From assembly GCA_900319695.1 (NCBI GenBank), contig ONPN01000012.1, positions 1-64,000 on the forward strand: a stretch of 64,000 nucleotides of DNA. Direction: 5' to 3'. Below the pieces are notes generated by a model. That model was not told the origin of the DNA. It ran no database searches and saw only the letters and a list, made by a program, of their open reading frames with translations. The stretch is from an uncultured Eubacteriales bacterium. Its GTDB lineage: Bacteria > Bacillota > Clostridia > Oscillospirales > Oscillospiraceae. This document shows positions 25,453 through 34,116 of this stretch, piece by piece. The translations under genes were made by a program, and so were the position numbers. Within the stretch, counting starts at the first letter, position 1; every line of letters begins with the position of its first letter.

Positions 25453-26364
25453 TTATTTCGCGTTTTTTTCCTCGTGGTTGATTTTAGCCCGCATCAGGAT
25501 GACGGCCGCACCGGCCAGCACCACCAGGATGCCGAGCAGCTTCTTGGCGGTCAGCTCCTCATGCAGGAAGAACACGCCGATAAAGCAGCTCAGGACCGGC
25601 ATCAGCAGCAGGTAGAGCTTGACGAGCCAGACCTCAAAATGCTTGAGGTTGCGGTAGTAGAAGAAGTAGATGCCGGTCTGGGCGAGACCGCCGAGGGCGA
25701 CCAGCCACCAGAAGCCGGGGATGGTGCCCACGGACTCCGCCTTGAAGTGACCGGCGGCTGCCGCGCTGCATCCGAAAAGCAGCAGCACGACGGCATTATT
25801 ATAATAGGAGATCATGTCCGCGTCCTCGTGATACTTCTCCTGGGCGGACTTGATAATGAAGGCGTTGGCGGTGACGCAGGCGGCGGAGAGCAGGAAGTAC
25901 AGATCCGTCCCGTGCAGCTCCATCCCGCCGAAATCGACGCCAAGCACGAGCAGCACGCCGAAGAGCATGATCAGCGTGCCGATCCAGTCGGAGACGTACA
26001 GCTTCTTGCGGTAGATGATCACCGTGGCGAGGTTCACCATCAGCACGTCGGTTTTGAGAAGCGCGGTGCCGGTGGAGAGGGAGCCGCCCGCATAGCCCAG
26101 ATTGGCAAACAGATCGAGCAGAAAGCCGAACACGCCGATGAGCAGCAGGATGTACACGGCCTTGCCCTGGTGGAACAGGCGGGAGAAGCTGCCGTTTATC
26201 AGCAGCTGCGCCGTCAGAAACACCAGCGCCGCCGTGCGCAGCAGAAAACCCGCCAGCAGGGGAGAGCCTGTCGCGCTGACCATGATCTTGCTGACCGCAT
26301 AGTAGATCGACCAGGACACGACCATCCCCGCCACCATCAGAGTGTATTTCAGATCCTCTCTCAT
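25453..26364 (-). CDS. DMT/EamA-family transporter, candidate sulfonate exporter
   Basis: Ten-segment EamA/DMT-type membrane transporter of 303 residues, made of two five-helix halves (first half MVVSWSIYYAVSKIMV to about 140). Members export small metabolites. The stop of the upstream alcohol dehydrogenase gene and this start overlap by ATGA. In a sulfoglycolysis operon an exporter of the C2 sulfonate end-product (isethionate) would be needed, and this is the best candidate. Specificity is inference from context only. Confidence 0.85.
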   Translation of the reverse strand: MREDLKYTLMVAGMVVSWSIYYAVSKIMVSATGSPLLAGFLLRTAALVFLTAQLLINGSFSRLFHQGKAVYILLLIGVFGFLLDLFANLGYAGGSLSTGTALLKTDVLMVNLATVIIYRKKLYVSDWIGTLIMLFGVLLVLGVDFGGMELHGTDLYFLLSAACVTANAFIIKSAQEKYHEDADMISYYNNAVVLLLFGCSAAAAGHFKAESVGTIPGFWWLVALGGLAQTGIYFFYYRNLKHFEVWLVKLYLLLMPVLSCFIGVFFLHEELTAKKLLGILVVLAGAAVILMRAKINHEEKNAK

Positions 26365-27458
26365 CTCAGAGCTTCAAACATCTCCCGGAGCTTCTCCTCG
26401 GTCATCTTGACCGGGTTGTTGTTCATCAGGGGATGCGCGGCGCAGTCGCGGCAGAGCTTGTCGAGATCGACCTCACCGAGGTCGGAGAGCTTCGTGCGCA
26501 GACCCGCCATCTCCTTGAAGGCGCGGATCTTCGCGGCCAGCTCCTCGGTGCCGGAGAGGCCGACGGCCTTCGCCAGGTACTCAAGGCGCTCGTCCGCGTT
26601 GATGCGCACAAGGCTGTCGAGCGTGAAGGCGCAGGCTTCGCCGTGGGGCAGGTGGTAATCCTCGGAAAGGGGATAGCTGCAGGCGTGGCTCGCCGCGGTC
26701 TTCGGCAGGGCAAAGCTCAGACCGCCGAGCAGGGAGGCAAGCGCCATGTTGGAGCGGGCCTCCATGTTGGAGCCGTCGCGGTAAGCCGCCTCGAGATTGG
26801 CGAGGATGAGGCGCACGGCCTGGATCGCCATGAGGTCGGGGATGGGCTGGTGGTTTTTGCTCCAGTAGCCCTCCAGCGCGTGGGCCATGGCGTCAAGACC
26901 TGTGTTCATGGTCGTGCGCGGGGGCACAGTGCGCATGAGGGCGGGGTCGACGATCGCGGCCTTCGGCATGAAGGCGGGGTTGTTGATGGTCTTCTTCTCG
27001 GTGATGTGGCTCACGACGGAGACCTGGGTCACCTCGCTGCCGGTGCCCGCGGTGGTGGGCACGGCGATGATGGTCAGACGCTTGGTGGGGAAGGGGCGCT
27101 CGTCGCGGTAGTACTCGATGGCGTCATGGCCGTCGAGGGCGATGGCCGCCGCAAACTTCGCGGTGTCGATGGAGCTGCCGCCGCCGATGCCGATGACGGC
27201 GTCGGCCTTGTTCTCACGGGCGAGGCGGGTGGTCTCGATCACGCCGGACAGCTGCGGGTTCTGCTCAACGCCGCCGAAGACGGCGACAATGCGCTTTTCC
27301 TTCTGCATGAGCTCCTCCGCCGTGGGGGCAAAGTGCTTGCCGCAGGCGATGACGCAGCGCTGCACGCCGAGCTCGTCCAGCACGCTGCCGAGCTGGGCAA
27401 ACTTGCCCTCGCCGAAGAAGATCTTTACCGGCTGGGCGTAGACGAACTCACTTGCCAT
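26361..27458 (-). CDS. Iron-containing alcohol dehydrogenase, candidate sulfoacetaldehyde reductase
   Basis: Fe-ADH (group III) family, 365 residues. The NAD(P)-binding GIGGGSSIDTAK and TTAGTGSEVT motifs are clear. Metal ligands lie in GLDAMAHALEGY (Asp, His) and in the His residues of the SHACSYPLS...YHLPHGEACA region. The start at 27458 follows GAGGATC inside the end of the RpiB-like gene; a Met at 27494 is further into that gene. Other Fe-ADH members (TauF-type) reduce sulfoacetaldehyde to isethionate. In this operon the same reaction as the final reductive step is proposed, by context. Confidence 0.87.
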   Translation of the reverse strand: MASEFVYAQPVKIFFGEGKFAQLGSVLDELGVQRCVIACGKHFAPTAEELMQKEKRIVAVFGGVEQNPQLSGVIETTRLARENKADAVIGIGGGSSIDTAKFAAAIALDGHDAIEYYRDERPFPTKRLTIIAVPTTAGTGSEVTQVSVVSHITEKKTINNPAFMPKAAIVDPALMRTVPPRTTMNTGLDAMAHALEGYWSKNHQPIPDLMAIQAVRLILANLEAAYRDGSNMEARSNMALASLLGGLSFALPKTAASHACSYPLSEDYHLPHGEACAFTLDSLVRINADERLEYLAKAVGLSGTEELAAKIRAFKEMAGLRTKLSDLGEVDLDKLCRDCAAHPLMNNNPVKMTEEKLREMFEALR

Positions 27459-27924
27459 AGCACTGATCCTCGATCTCAGCGACCTTGACGGCAAACTTGT
27501 GCATGTTGGCCGCGCGCCAATCCTCGAGATCCTGGCACCATTCGGTGGCGAGGAAGGTCTTGACCATCTCCACGGCCATCTCCGGGCCGACGATCCAGCC
27601 GCCCATGCACAGGACCTTGGCGTTGTTGATGGCGCGGGCCATCTTGGCGGAGTAGACGCCCTCGCAGGCGACGGCGTGCACGCCCTTGTACTTGTTGGCG
27701 ACGACGCTCATACCGGCGCCGGTGCCGCAGATCAGCACGGCGTAGTCGTAGGTGCCGTCCTGAACCTTGGGGGCGACTTCGCTTGCAACCTGGTAGTAGG
27801 GGTGGACCTCGTCAAGGGTCACGGTGCCGAGATCGTCGAACTCAACGCCCGCCTCCATGAGGTAAGCGCGGATGGCTTCCTTTGCGGAAAAACCGGATTT
27901 ATCGCTGCCGATGGCAATTTTCAT
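27448..27924 (-). CDS. RpiB/LacAB-family isomerase, candidate 4-deoxy-4-sulfoerythrose isomerase
   Basis: Aldose-ketose isomerase of the RpiB fold, 158 residues. The catalytic Cys66 loop ICGTGAGMS is intact. Two positions differ from phosphopentose isomerases: the N-terminal SDHAGF is SDKSGF here (Lys9), and the RxHN element is RAINN. Both lie where RpiB handles the sugar ring and phosphate, so a non-phosphorylated acidic substrate is plausible. The sulfo-transketolase pathway uses an RpiB-type enzyme on a C4 sulfosugar. GGAGGAAC precedes the start. It is downstream of the transketolase genes, with a family A repeat between. Confidence 0.85.
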   Translation of the reverse strand: MKIAIGSDKSGFSAKEAIRAYLMEAGVEFDDLGTVTLDEVHPYYQVASEVAPKVQDGTYDYAVLICGTGAGMSVVANKYKGVHAVACEGVYSAKMARAINNAKVLCMGGWIVGPEMAVEMVKTFLATEWCQDLEDWRAANMHKFAVKVAEIEDQCYGK

Positions 27925-27964
27925 GGTAAGTTCCTCCAAAATAATTATGTATAGAAATGAATAC

Positions 27965-28048
27965 CGCAGGGGTCGATCCCCGGATCGACCCGCCGATCCG
28001 TGCGCACTGGCTTAAACCGGCGGGCCGATGAAGGCATCGGCCCCTACG
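27965..28048. repeat. REP-like double-hairpin repeat, family A copy 3
   Basis: Inner stems GGTCGATC/GATCGACC and GGGCCGATG/GCATCGGCCC. It lies inside the operon, between the transketolase C-subunit and RpiB-like genes, where the transcribed hairpins could lower or stabilise downstream mRNA. Confidence 0.85.
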
Positions 28049-28080
28049 GCGTGTTCGTTTATTTCGTTGAGGCGCTGCGC

Positions 28081-29004
28081 TTACTTGAGCGCGGCGGCCT
28101 TTCTCGCGGCGGCGAGAATGTCTTCCTTGGTCAGACCCATAGCCTGGCGGAGATAGGGCAGCTTGCCGACCTCGCCGAAGCGATCCTGCACGCCGACGGC
28201 GGACACGGGGATTCTCTCCTGGGCGAGAGTCTCGCACACGGCGGAGTGGAGACCGCCGATGACGTTGTGGTTCTCCACGGTCAGCACGGTGCCGGTCTTG
28301 CGGGCGGAGGCGATGACGGTCTCGCGGTCGATGGGCTTGATGGTGTGGACGTTGATGACCTCGCAGTCGATGCCCTCAGCCTTGAGCTCTTCGGCGGCGT
28401 CAACGACGTCTCTGGTGAGAAAGCCGGTGACGAAGATGCTCAGATCCTTGCCCTCACGGAGGGTGTCGGCCCTGAACAGATCAAACTTGTAGTCCTCGCC
28501 GAACACGTCGGGCAGGGCCTTGCGGAACAGGCGCATGTAGACGGGGCCGTGGTAGGCGTCCAGAGCGGGCATCGCGGCGCGCAGCTGCACGGCGTCGACG
28601 GGCTCAAAGATGACCATGCCGGGGATGGAGCGGATAACGCCAACATCCTCCATGCTCATGTGGGTGCCGCCGTTGAGCTCGGCAGAGACGCCGGGATCGG
28701 TGCCGACGATCTTGACGTTCATCCCCGCGTAGGAGATGGAGATCGCGATCTGGTCGCAGATACGGCGGGTGGCAAACGGGGTGAAGGTCTCGATCCAGGG
28801 GCGGAAGCCGTAGCTGGCAAGACCGGCGGCGATGCTGGCCATGTTCTGTTCGGCCACACCGCAGTCGAACATCTGCTTCGGGAAGCGCTCATAGAGGGCG
28901 CGGGTGCCGCTGGCCTTGGCGAGGTCGGCGTCAAGAACACAGACCTTGTGGTCCTTTTCCATCATTTCAGCCAGGCACTGGGCGTAAACAGCTCTCATTT
29001 CCAT
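28081..29004 (-). CDS. Transketolase, C-terminal (Pyr plus C) subunit
   Basis: Second half of a split thiamine-diphosphate transketolase, 307 residues. The pyrimidine-binding domain with the cofactor-activating Glu in CGVAEQNMASIAAGLA is present, then the C-terminal domain (LRADTLREGKDLSIFVTGF onward). It lies 5 bases downstream of the N-terminal subunit gene. Split transketolases occur widely in Firmicutes. Here the neighbours suggest the SqwG/SqwH type, which removes C2 units from sulfofructose and then from sulfoerythrulose. A general pentose-phosphate role cannot be excluded. Confidence 0.92.
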   Translation of the reverse strand: MEMRAVYAQCLAEMMEKDHKVCVLDADLAKASGTRALYERFPKQMFDCGVAEQNMASIAAGLASYGFRPWIETFTPFATRRICDQIAISISYAGMNVKIVGTDPGVSAELNGGTHMSMEDVGVIRSIPGMVIFEPVDAVQLRAAMPALDAYHGPVYMRLFRKALPDVFGEDYKFDLFRADTLREGKDLSIFVTGFLTRDVVDAAEELKAEGIDCEVINVHTIKPIDRETVIASARKTGTVLTVENHNVIGGLHSAVCETLAQERIPVSAVGVQDRFGEVGKLPYLRQAMGLTKEDILAAARKAAALK

Positions 29005-29009
29005 TGTTA

Positions 29010-29837
29010 TTACTCCTCCCCTCTGATTTCACGGATGGCGGCCTCGGCCTGCTCCTCGCTCACGGGGCAGTTGTGGTTGCCCGGGCCGAGATCGACGATC
29101 CACTGCACGCCGCAGCCCTTGAGGGTGTTGAGGATCACCATGGTGGGCTTGCCGCTGCCCTTGCCGAGCTTCGCGTGCTTGATGGCCTCGGAGACCTGCT
29201 CCACATCGTTGCCGTCCTCTACCTCGATGACGTTCCAGCCGAAGGCGGCCCACTTGTCGCCCAGGGGGGCGATGTCGTTGACCTTCGCGACGGTGTCGTC
29301 GATCTGCAGCTTGTTGTAGTCGGTAAAGGCGATGAGGTTGTCGAGCTTCTTGGCGGCGGCGAACATCGCGGCCTCCCAGATCTGGCCTTCCTGGCTCTCA
29401 CCGTCGCCGATGAGGGTGTAGATGGTAGCGCCGTCGTTCTCAAGCTTGGAGCCGAGGGCCACGCCCACGGCGCAGGAGAAGCCCTGACCGAGGGAACCGG
29501 TGGTCATGTCAATGCCGATGGTGCGGTTCATGTCGCAGTGGCTGGGGAGATTGGTGCCGCCCTGGTTGAGGGTGAGCAGCTCCTTCTTGTCAAAGTAGCC
29601 GCGGTTGGCGAGCGTGGCATACACGGCGGGACCGGCATGGCCCTTGGAGCAGACAAAGCGGTCGCGGCCTTCCATCTTAGGGTTCTTGGGGTCGATGTTC
29701 ATCGCCTCATAGTACAGCACGCCCAGCAGCTCCACCACGGACAGGCAGCCGCCGATGTGGCCTACGCCGAGATGGCCGATGCAGGTCATCACGTCGCAGC
29801 GGATATCCTTGCATACTTCTTTCAAATCGCAGTTCAA
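29010..29837 (-). CDS. Transketolase, N-terminal (ThDP-binding) subunit
   Basis: First half of a split transketolase, 275 residues. The ThDP diphosphate and Mg site is the GDGESQEGQIWEA to LDNLIAF stretch. Catalytic His residues lie in IGHLGVGHIGG and CSKGHAGPAVY, and MTTGSLGQGFS is conserved. First gene of the minus-strand operon, reading away from the shared control region. With the C-subunit it would move C2 units from sulfosugar ketoses to glyceraldehyde-3-phosphate, giving xylulose-5-phosphate. Substrate assignment is from context. Confidence 0.92.
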   Translation of the reverse strand: MNCDLKEVCKDIRCDVMTCIGHLGVGHIGGCLSVVELLGVLYYEAMNIDPKNPKMEGRDRFVCSKGHAGPAVYATLANRGYFDKKELLTLNQGGTNLPSHCDMNRTIGIDMTTGSLGQGFSCAVGVALGSKLENDGATIYTLIGDGESQEGQIWEAAMFAAAKKLDNLIAFTDYNKLQIDDTVAKVNDIAPLGDKWAAFGWNVIEVEDGNDVEQVSEAIKHAKLGKGSGKPTMVILNTLKGCGVQWIVDLGPGNHNCPVSEEQAEAAIREIRGEE

Positions 29838-29882
29838 TTTGGTTTCCTCCTGACGAAGTTATTGAAAACTGATTGATTAAAA

Positions 29883-29908
29883 GGTCTAACTAATGCGTAG
29901 TTTAGACC
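29883..29908. promoter_or_regulatory. Candidate operator dyad
   Basis: Arms GGTCTAA (29883-29889) and TTAGACC (29902-29908) are separated by 12 bases. The dyad overlaps the -10 hexamer of the minus-strand transketolase promoter, the position expected for a repressor such as the operon's own ROK protein. Confidence 0.65.
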
Positions 29909-29927
29909 ACAGGTCCCCTTTTGTCAA
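29899..29927 (-). promoter_or_regulatory. Promoter of the transketolase operon
   Basis: Minus-strand TTGACA and TAAACT with a 17-base spacer; the -10 is inside the dyad. Confidence 0.8.
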
Positions 29928-29971
29928 TAGGAAATTGAAAAATAAAAAAGATTACTTTTTAGAAAATCTCC

Positions 29972-30000
29972 TTGACATATCCCCGCGTGCGGGCTATGAT
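29972..30000 (+). promoter_or_regulatory. Promoter of the isomerase-GH31 genes
   Basis: TTGACA and TATGAT with a 17-base spacer, about 85 bases before the isomerase start. It diverges from the transketolase promoter. Confidence 0.8.
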
Positions 30001-30084
30001 TATTAACGCTGTTAATTATTGTTTCGACCGCTTTGAACGTGCGCGGAGAAGCGGAAACTTACTATTTATATTGGGAGGATCAAC

Positions 30085-31422
30085 ATGAGCTTTACACCTG
30101 TTTACATTCCGGTGGGCGTCCCCACCTTCCATCTCGAGAGCGCCCAGGATCAGTTCGAGCGCTCCATCAAGCTCCTGCGCGGCATCGACGAGAGCTTCGT
30201 CGTCCCGGAGGAGATGCTGCTCAGCCTCGATAAGCTGCGCGCCTATCTTGAGGGCCTGCAGCCCGACCTCATCGTCTTCCAGAACCTGACCTTCGCCAAT
30301 GCCGCCTACATGTCCGAGGTGCTGCGCCGCTTCAACTGCCCGATGCTCCTCTGGACCCTGCGCGAGCCTGTGATCGACGGCGGCCGCCTGCGCCTCAACT
30401 CCCTGACCGGCGCCTACTCCGCCGCGAACACCCTGCGCGCCTTTGATAACCGCCCCTTCACCTACGTCTTCGGCGCACCCGAGGAGGAGCAGACCGTCAA
30501 GGCTGTGAAGGCCGCCGTCGCCGCCTCCCGTATTAAAAAGGAAATGCGCGGACTCAAGATGGCCGCCGTCGGCCACACCCCCCAGGGCTTCGGCTTCGGC
30601 CGCGCGCTGGACAGCGAGCTGATGAACACCTTCGGCGTGGAGCTCGAGGCGGTTGAGGCCCGTGAGCTCATCGACGAGGCCAAGAAGCTCGCGGACGCGG
30701 AGCTCGCCTCCGCCGTCGCGGACACCGAGAAGGTCACCGACGGTCTCGACAAGACCCCCGAGCACAACGTCATGGACCACGCGCGCCTCCTGAACGCCTA
30801 CCGCACTTATGTGAAGTCCCACAACATCGGCGCTCTCGCGTCCCGCTGCTGGCCCGACTTCTTCACAGCCTTCGGCACCCCGGTCTGCACGGTCCTGTCC
30901 ATGCTCAACGACGAGGGCGTCGCCGCCGCCTGCGAGGCCGACATCTACGGCGCTCTCTCCATGTGGATCGGCATGAAGCTCTCGGGCGAGCCCGTCTTCT
31001 TCGGCGACCCCGTGTCCCTGGACGAGGGCGAGAACACCGTCACCTTCTGGCACTGCGGCGCGGCCGCCTGCTCCCTCGCGCGGCACGACACCGGCGCGGT
31101 GGTCGGTGTGCACCCCAACCGCAAGATCGGCCCGGCCATGGACTTCGGCTGCGAGGCCTTCCCTGAGGCCACGATCTTTCGCGTGGGCCGCGAGCCGGAC
31201 GGCAGCTTCCGCTTCTTCATCGCCGAGGGCGAGGCCCTGGACAAGCCCAAGCAGTTCATCGGCACCTCCATCGTCGTGAAGACCGAGTGCGACAGCCGCA
31301 GCCTCGTCGAGCAGAGCGTGCTGGACGGCTTCGAGCCCCACTTCGTCGTCATCAAGGGCCTGCACGGCGACACGCTGGAGACCCTGGCGCAGCAGTTTGG
31401 CTTTGAGGTCTACCGTTACTGA
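30085..31422 (+). CDS. L-fucose/L-arabinose isomerase-like protein, candidate sulfoquinovose isomerase
   Basis: Cytoplasmic metal-dependent ketol-isomerase fold, 445 residues. The two N-terminal Rossmann-like domains (DLIVFQNLTFANAAYMSEVLR; LKMAAVGHTPQGFGFGRALD) match fucose-isomerase-like proteins. So does the C-terminal substrate domain with probable metal-ligand acidic residues in MLNDEGVAAACEADIYGAL. SqvD-type sulfoquinovose isomerases of Firmicutes belong to this family. With GH31 downstream and transketolase opposite, SQ to sulfofructose isomerisation is the likely role. GGGAGG precedes the start. Confidence 0.82.
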   Translation: MSFTPVYIPVGVPTFHLESAQDQFERSIKLLRGIDESFVVPEEMLLSLDKLRAYLEGLQPDLIVFQNLTFANAAYMSEVLRRFNCPMLLWTLREPVIDGGRLRLNSLTGAYSAANTLRAFDNRPFTYVFGAPEEEQTVKAVKAAVAASRIKKEMRGLKMAAVGHTPQGFGFGRALDSELMNTFGVELEAVEARELIDEAKKLADAELASAVADTEKVTDGLDKTPEHNVMDHARLLNAYRTYVKSHNIGALASRCWPDFFTAFGTPVCTVLSMLNDEGVAAACEADIYGALSMWIGMKLSGEPVFFGDPVSLDEGENTVTFWHCGAAACSLARHDTGAVVGVHPNRKIGPAMDFGCEAFPEATIFRVGREPDGSFRFFIAEGEALDKPKQFIGTSIVVKTECDSRSLVEQSVLDGFEPHFVVIKGLHGDTLETLAQQFGFEVYRY

Positions 31423-31443
31423 TACGGACGGGAGTTAACGTAT

Positions 31444-33450
31444 ATGGAACAGATCCGTGAAAGCGCCGCCTGGTCCGTCAAAAGGGGAGGGAAGACCCTC
31501 CTTGAGGACGGCGCGGCCTTCCCCATGCTCTTCGTCGGTTATGGCGAGGAGAGCGTCGACATGTACCGCGGCAACTTCAAGATCGAGGACTATGTCGTCG
31601 AGCGCCGCCCCCTGCGCATCAGCTCCGTGATGGAGAGCGGGAGCGGGGCCGTCGTCGAGTACGGCGACGATCTCACGGTCCGCGTCGTGGTGGACGGCGA
31701 CTGCACGACCCTCTACTTCACGCAGAATAACCCCGCGATCAACCGCCTCTGGCTCCGCGTCCCCGCGGAGAAGGACGAGTGCGTCTGGGGCTGCGGCGAG
31801 CAGATGTCCTACTTCAATCTCCGCGGCCGCCATTTCCCGCTCTGGACCTCCGAGCCGGGCGTGGGCCGCGACAAGACCACCTATGTCACCTGGCGCTCCG
31901 ACGTGGAGAACAAGGCGGGCGGCGACTATTACAACACCAACTTCCCCCAGCCGACCTATGTCTCCAGCCGCCGCTACTACCTCCACGCCGACGCGACCGC
32001 CTACGCGGACTTCGACTTCCGTCACCCCGACTTCCATGAGCTCCAGTTCTGGCAGGTTCCAGCCTCGATCCGCGTCGAGGCGGCGGACAGCTTCCTGGAA
32101 CTGCTGCAGAAGGAGAGCGCCTTCCTCGGCCGCCAGCCCGAGCTGCCCGAGTGGGTCTACAACGGCCTGATCATCGGCGTCCAGGGCGGGAGCGAGCGCT
32201 CCTTCGGCCTGCTGGAGAAGACGCTCCAGCACAGAATCAAGGTCTCCGGTGTCTGGTGCCAGGACTGGTGCGGCAAGCGCGTCACCTCCTTCGGCAAGCG
32301 CCTGCAGTGGGACTGGCACTTCCACCCCGAAATGTACCCCAATCTGCCCGCAAAGATCAAAAAGCTCCACAAGCGCGGAATCAAGTTCCTCAGTTATGTA
32401 AACCCGTATCTCGTTGAGGGCGGCAGCCTCTATCAGGAGGGGCTGGAGGCCGATGTATTTGCCCGCCGCCACGACGGCAGCGTGTATCTCGTCGACTTCG
32501 GCGAGTTCAACTGCGGCGTCATCGACCTGACCGACCCCAAGGCCTTCGACTGGTTCAAAAACCGCGTCATCCGCGAGTGCAGCCTTGATATTGGCATCGA
32601 CGGCTGGATGGCGGACTTCGGCGAGTACCTGCCGACGGACGACATTGTCCTCCACAGCGGCAAGTCCGCCATGCTCGAGCATAACCACTGGCCCGCCCTC
32701 TGGGCGCAGTGCAACTATGAGGCGGTCAGCGAGGCCGGCAAGCTGGGCGAGGTGGTCTACTTCATGCGCGCCGGCGGCACCGGCAGCCAGAAGTACTGCA
32801 CCCTCCTCTGGGCGGGCGACCAGAGCGTGGACTTCTCCCGCCACGACGGCCTGTGCACGGTCATCTGCGCCGCTCTGAGCGCGGGTATGTCCGGCTGCGG
32901 ACTGACCCACAGCGACATCGGCGGCTACACCAGCCTCTTTGACAACACCCGCACCAAGGAGGTCTTCCTCCGCTGGGCCGAGATGGCGGCTTTCACCCCT
33001 GTCATGCGCACCCACGAGGGCAACCGCCCGGACACCAACTTCCAATACTACGATGACGACGACTGCATGAATCAGCTCGCCTGTCTGGTCGAGGTCTACA
33101 CCATGCTCGCGCCCATGCTCAAGGAGCTGGTGAAAGAGAACGCCGAGACCGGCGTCCCCGTCCAGCGCCCGCTCTTCCTGCACCACGAGGACGACCCACG
33201 CTGCTATACCGAGCAGTTTGAATACCTTCTCGGCCCCGATGTGCTGGTGGCCCCGGTCTGGCAGGCGGACAAGACGGAGTGGCAGGTCTATCTCCCTGAG
33301 GGCGACTGGCGTCACCTCTGGACAGGCGAAGCCTACGGCAGGGGAGAGCACACCGTCCCCGCGCCCCTCGGCCAGCCCCCGGTGTTCTACAAGGCGGACT
33401 CCGAGTGGGCCGCTGTCTTCGAGGCGATCCGCTTCCGCTTCGGCGTGTGA
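31444..33450 (+). CDS. GH31 sulfoquinovosidase
   Basis: Glycoside hydrolase family 31, 668 residues. The nucleophile is Asp391 in WMADFGEYLP and the acid/base Asp459 in WAGDQSVDF. The key sulfonate-binding residues of E. coli YihQ (Gln288, Arg301, Trp304, Tyr508) have exact counterparts Gln273, Arg286, Trp289 and Tyr495. They lie in CQDWCGKRVTSFGKRLQWDW and SDIGGYTSL with the same spacing. This separates it from ordinary alpha-glucosidases. There is no signal peptide, so it acts on imported sulfoquinovosyl glycerol. It lies 21 bases after the isomerase gene. Confidence 0.93.
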   Translation: MEQIRESAAWSVKRGGKTLLEDGAAFPMLFVGYGEESVDMYRGNFKIEDYVVERRPLRISSVMESGSGAVVEYGDDLTVRVVVDGDCTTLYFTQNNPAINRLWLRVPAEKDECVWGCGEQMSYFNLRGRHFPLWTSEPGVGRDKTTYVTWRSDVENKAGGDYYNTNFPQPTYVSSRRYYLHADATAYADFDFRHPDFHELQFWQVPASIRVEAADSFLELLQKESAFLGRQPELPEWVYNGLIIGVQGGSERSFGLLEKTLQHRIKVSGVWCQDWCGKRVTSFGKRLQWDWHFHPEMYPNLPAKIKKLHKRGIKFLSYVNPYLVEGGSLYQEGLEADVFARRHDGSVYLVDFGEFNCGVIDLTDPKAFDWFKNRVIRECSLDIGIDGWMADFGEYLPTDDIVLHSGKSAMLEHNHWPALWAQCNYEAVSEAGKLGEVVYFMRAGGTGSQKYCTLLWAGDQSVDFSRHDGLCTVICAALSAGMSGCGLTHSDIGGYTSLFDNTRTKEVFLRWAEMAAFTPVMRTHEGNRPDTNFQYYDDDDCMNQLACLVEVYTMLAPMLKELVKENAETGVPVQRPLFLHHEDDPRCYTEQFEYLLGPDVLVAPVWQADKTEWQVYLPEGDWRHLWTGEAYGRGEHTVPAPLGQPPVFYKADSEWAAVFEAIRFRFGV

Positions 33451-33522
33451 CCCTTTGCCAATAATAGACAAAATACACACTTGTTTTAAGACGTTTCGCA
33501 CAATTTATACGAGGGCGAGAGA

Positions 33523-34068
33523 GATCAAAAGACGCTCATTAACCTCACCAACCACAGCTTCTTCAACCTCGCGGGCCACAATGCGGGAAGCATCCTCGGT
33601 GAAAAGCTGACCATGCCCTGTGACCGCTTTCTCGAGATCAACCCCGGTCGACTCCCGACCGGCCGCGTCCTCCCCGTGGAGGGCACAGCCATGGACTTTC
33701 GCGCGGGCAAGTCTGTCGGCGCGGACATCGACGCGAATGATCCCCAGCTCCATTACGCCCGGGGCTATGACCACTGCTATGTCACCGGCGCAAAGCCCGG
33801 TGAACTCAGAAAGATCGCTCTCGTCGAGGATTCAGTCAGCGGGTTAAGCATGGAGGTTGAGACCGATCTGCCCGGCGTACAGTTCTACACGGCAAACTTT
33901 CTGCCCGTTCAGAAGGGGAAGGGCGGCGTACCCTATGGCCCCCGCTGCGCCCTCTGCCTCGAGACGGAAGCCTTTCCCGACAGCATTCACCACCCGGACT
34001 TCCCCCAGTGCGTCTTCGACCCGGGCGAGACTTACCGCGCCGAAACCGTGTACCGCTTTTTCACTTGA
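33523..34068 (+). pseudogene. Aldose-1-epimerase (mutarotase), N-terminally truncated
   Basis: From 33523 the frame reads as the C-terminal half of a galactose-mutarotase-like protein. The catalytic His region is LINLTNHSFFNLAG and the Glu region is CLETEAFPDSIHHPDFPQ. Family members have about 340 residues; only about 180 remain, and the first catalytic His is missing. No start codon or ribosome site precedes the homology, and a stop lies at 33487. The first ATG (33613) is internal, so any product would be inactive. YihR-type mutarotases accompany sulfoquinovose genes, so this is probably the decayed local one. Confidence 0.82.
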
Positions 34069-34093
34069 CGCGGAGGCAAAAGTGCACTATATT
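34065..34093 (+). promoter_or_regulatory. Promoter of the MFS transporter
   Basis: TTGACG and TATATT with a 17-base spacer. The -35 overlaps the stop codon of the mutarotase remnant. Confidence 0.78.
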
Positions 34094-34116
34094 GTTCCGG
34101 CAATGGAAGGAAAGCG

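Noticed and set aside
31435..33501. Minus-strand 688-residue open frame opposite the GH31 gene
   Set aside because: Antisense shadow of a well-supported GH31 gene; no motifs or ribosome site.
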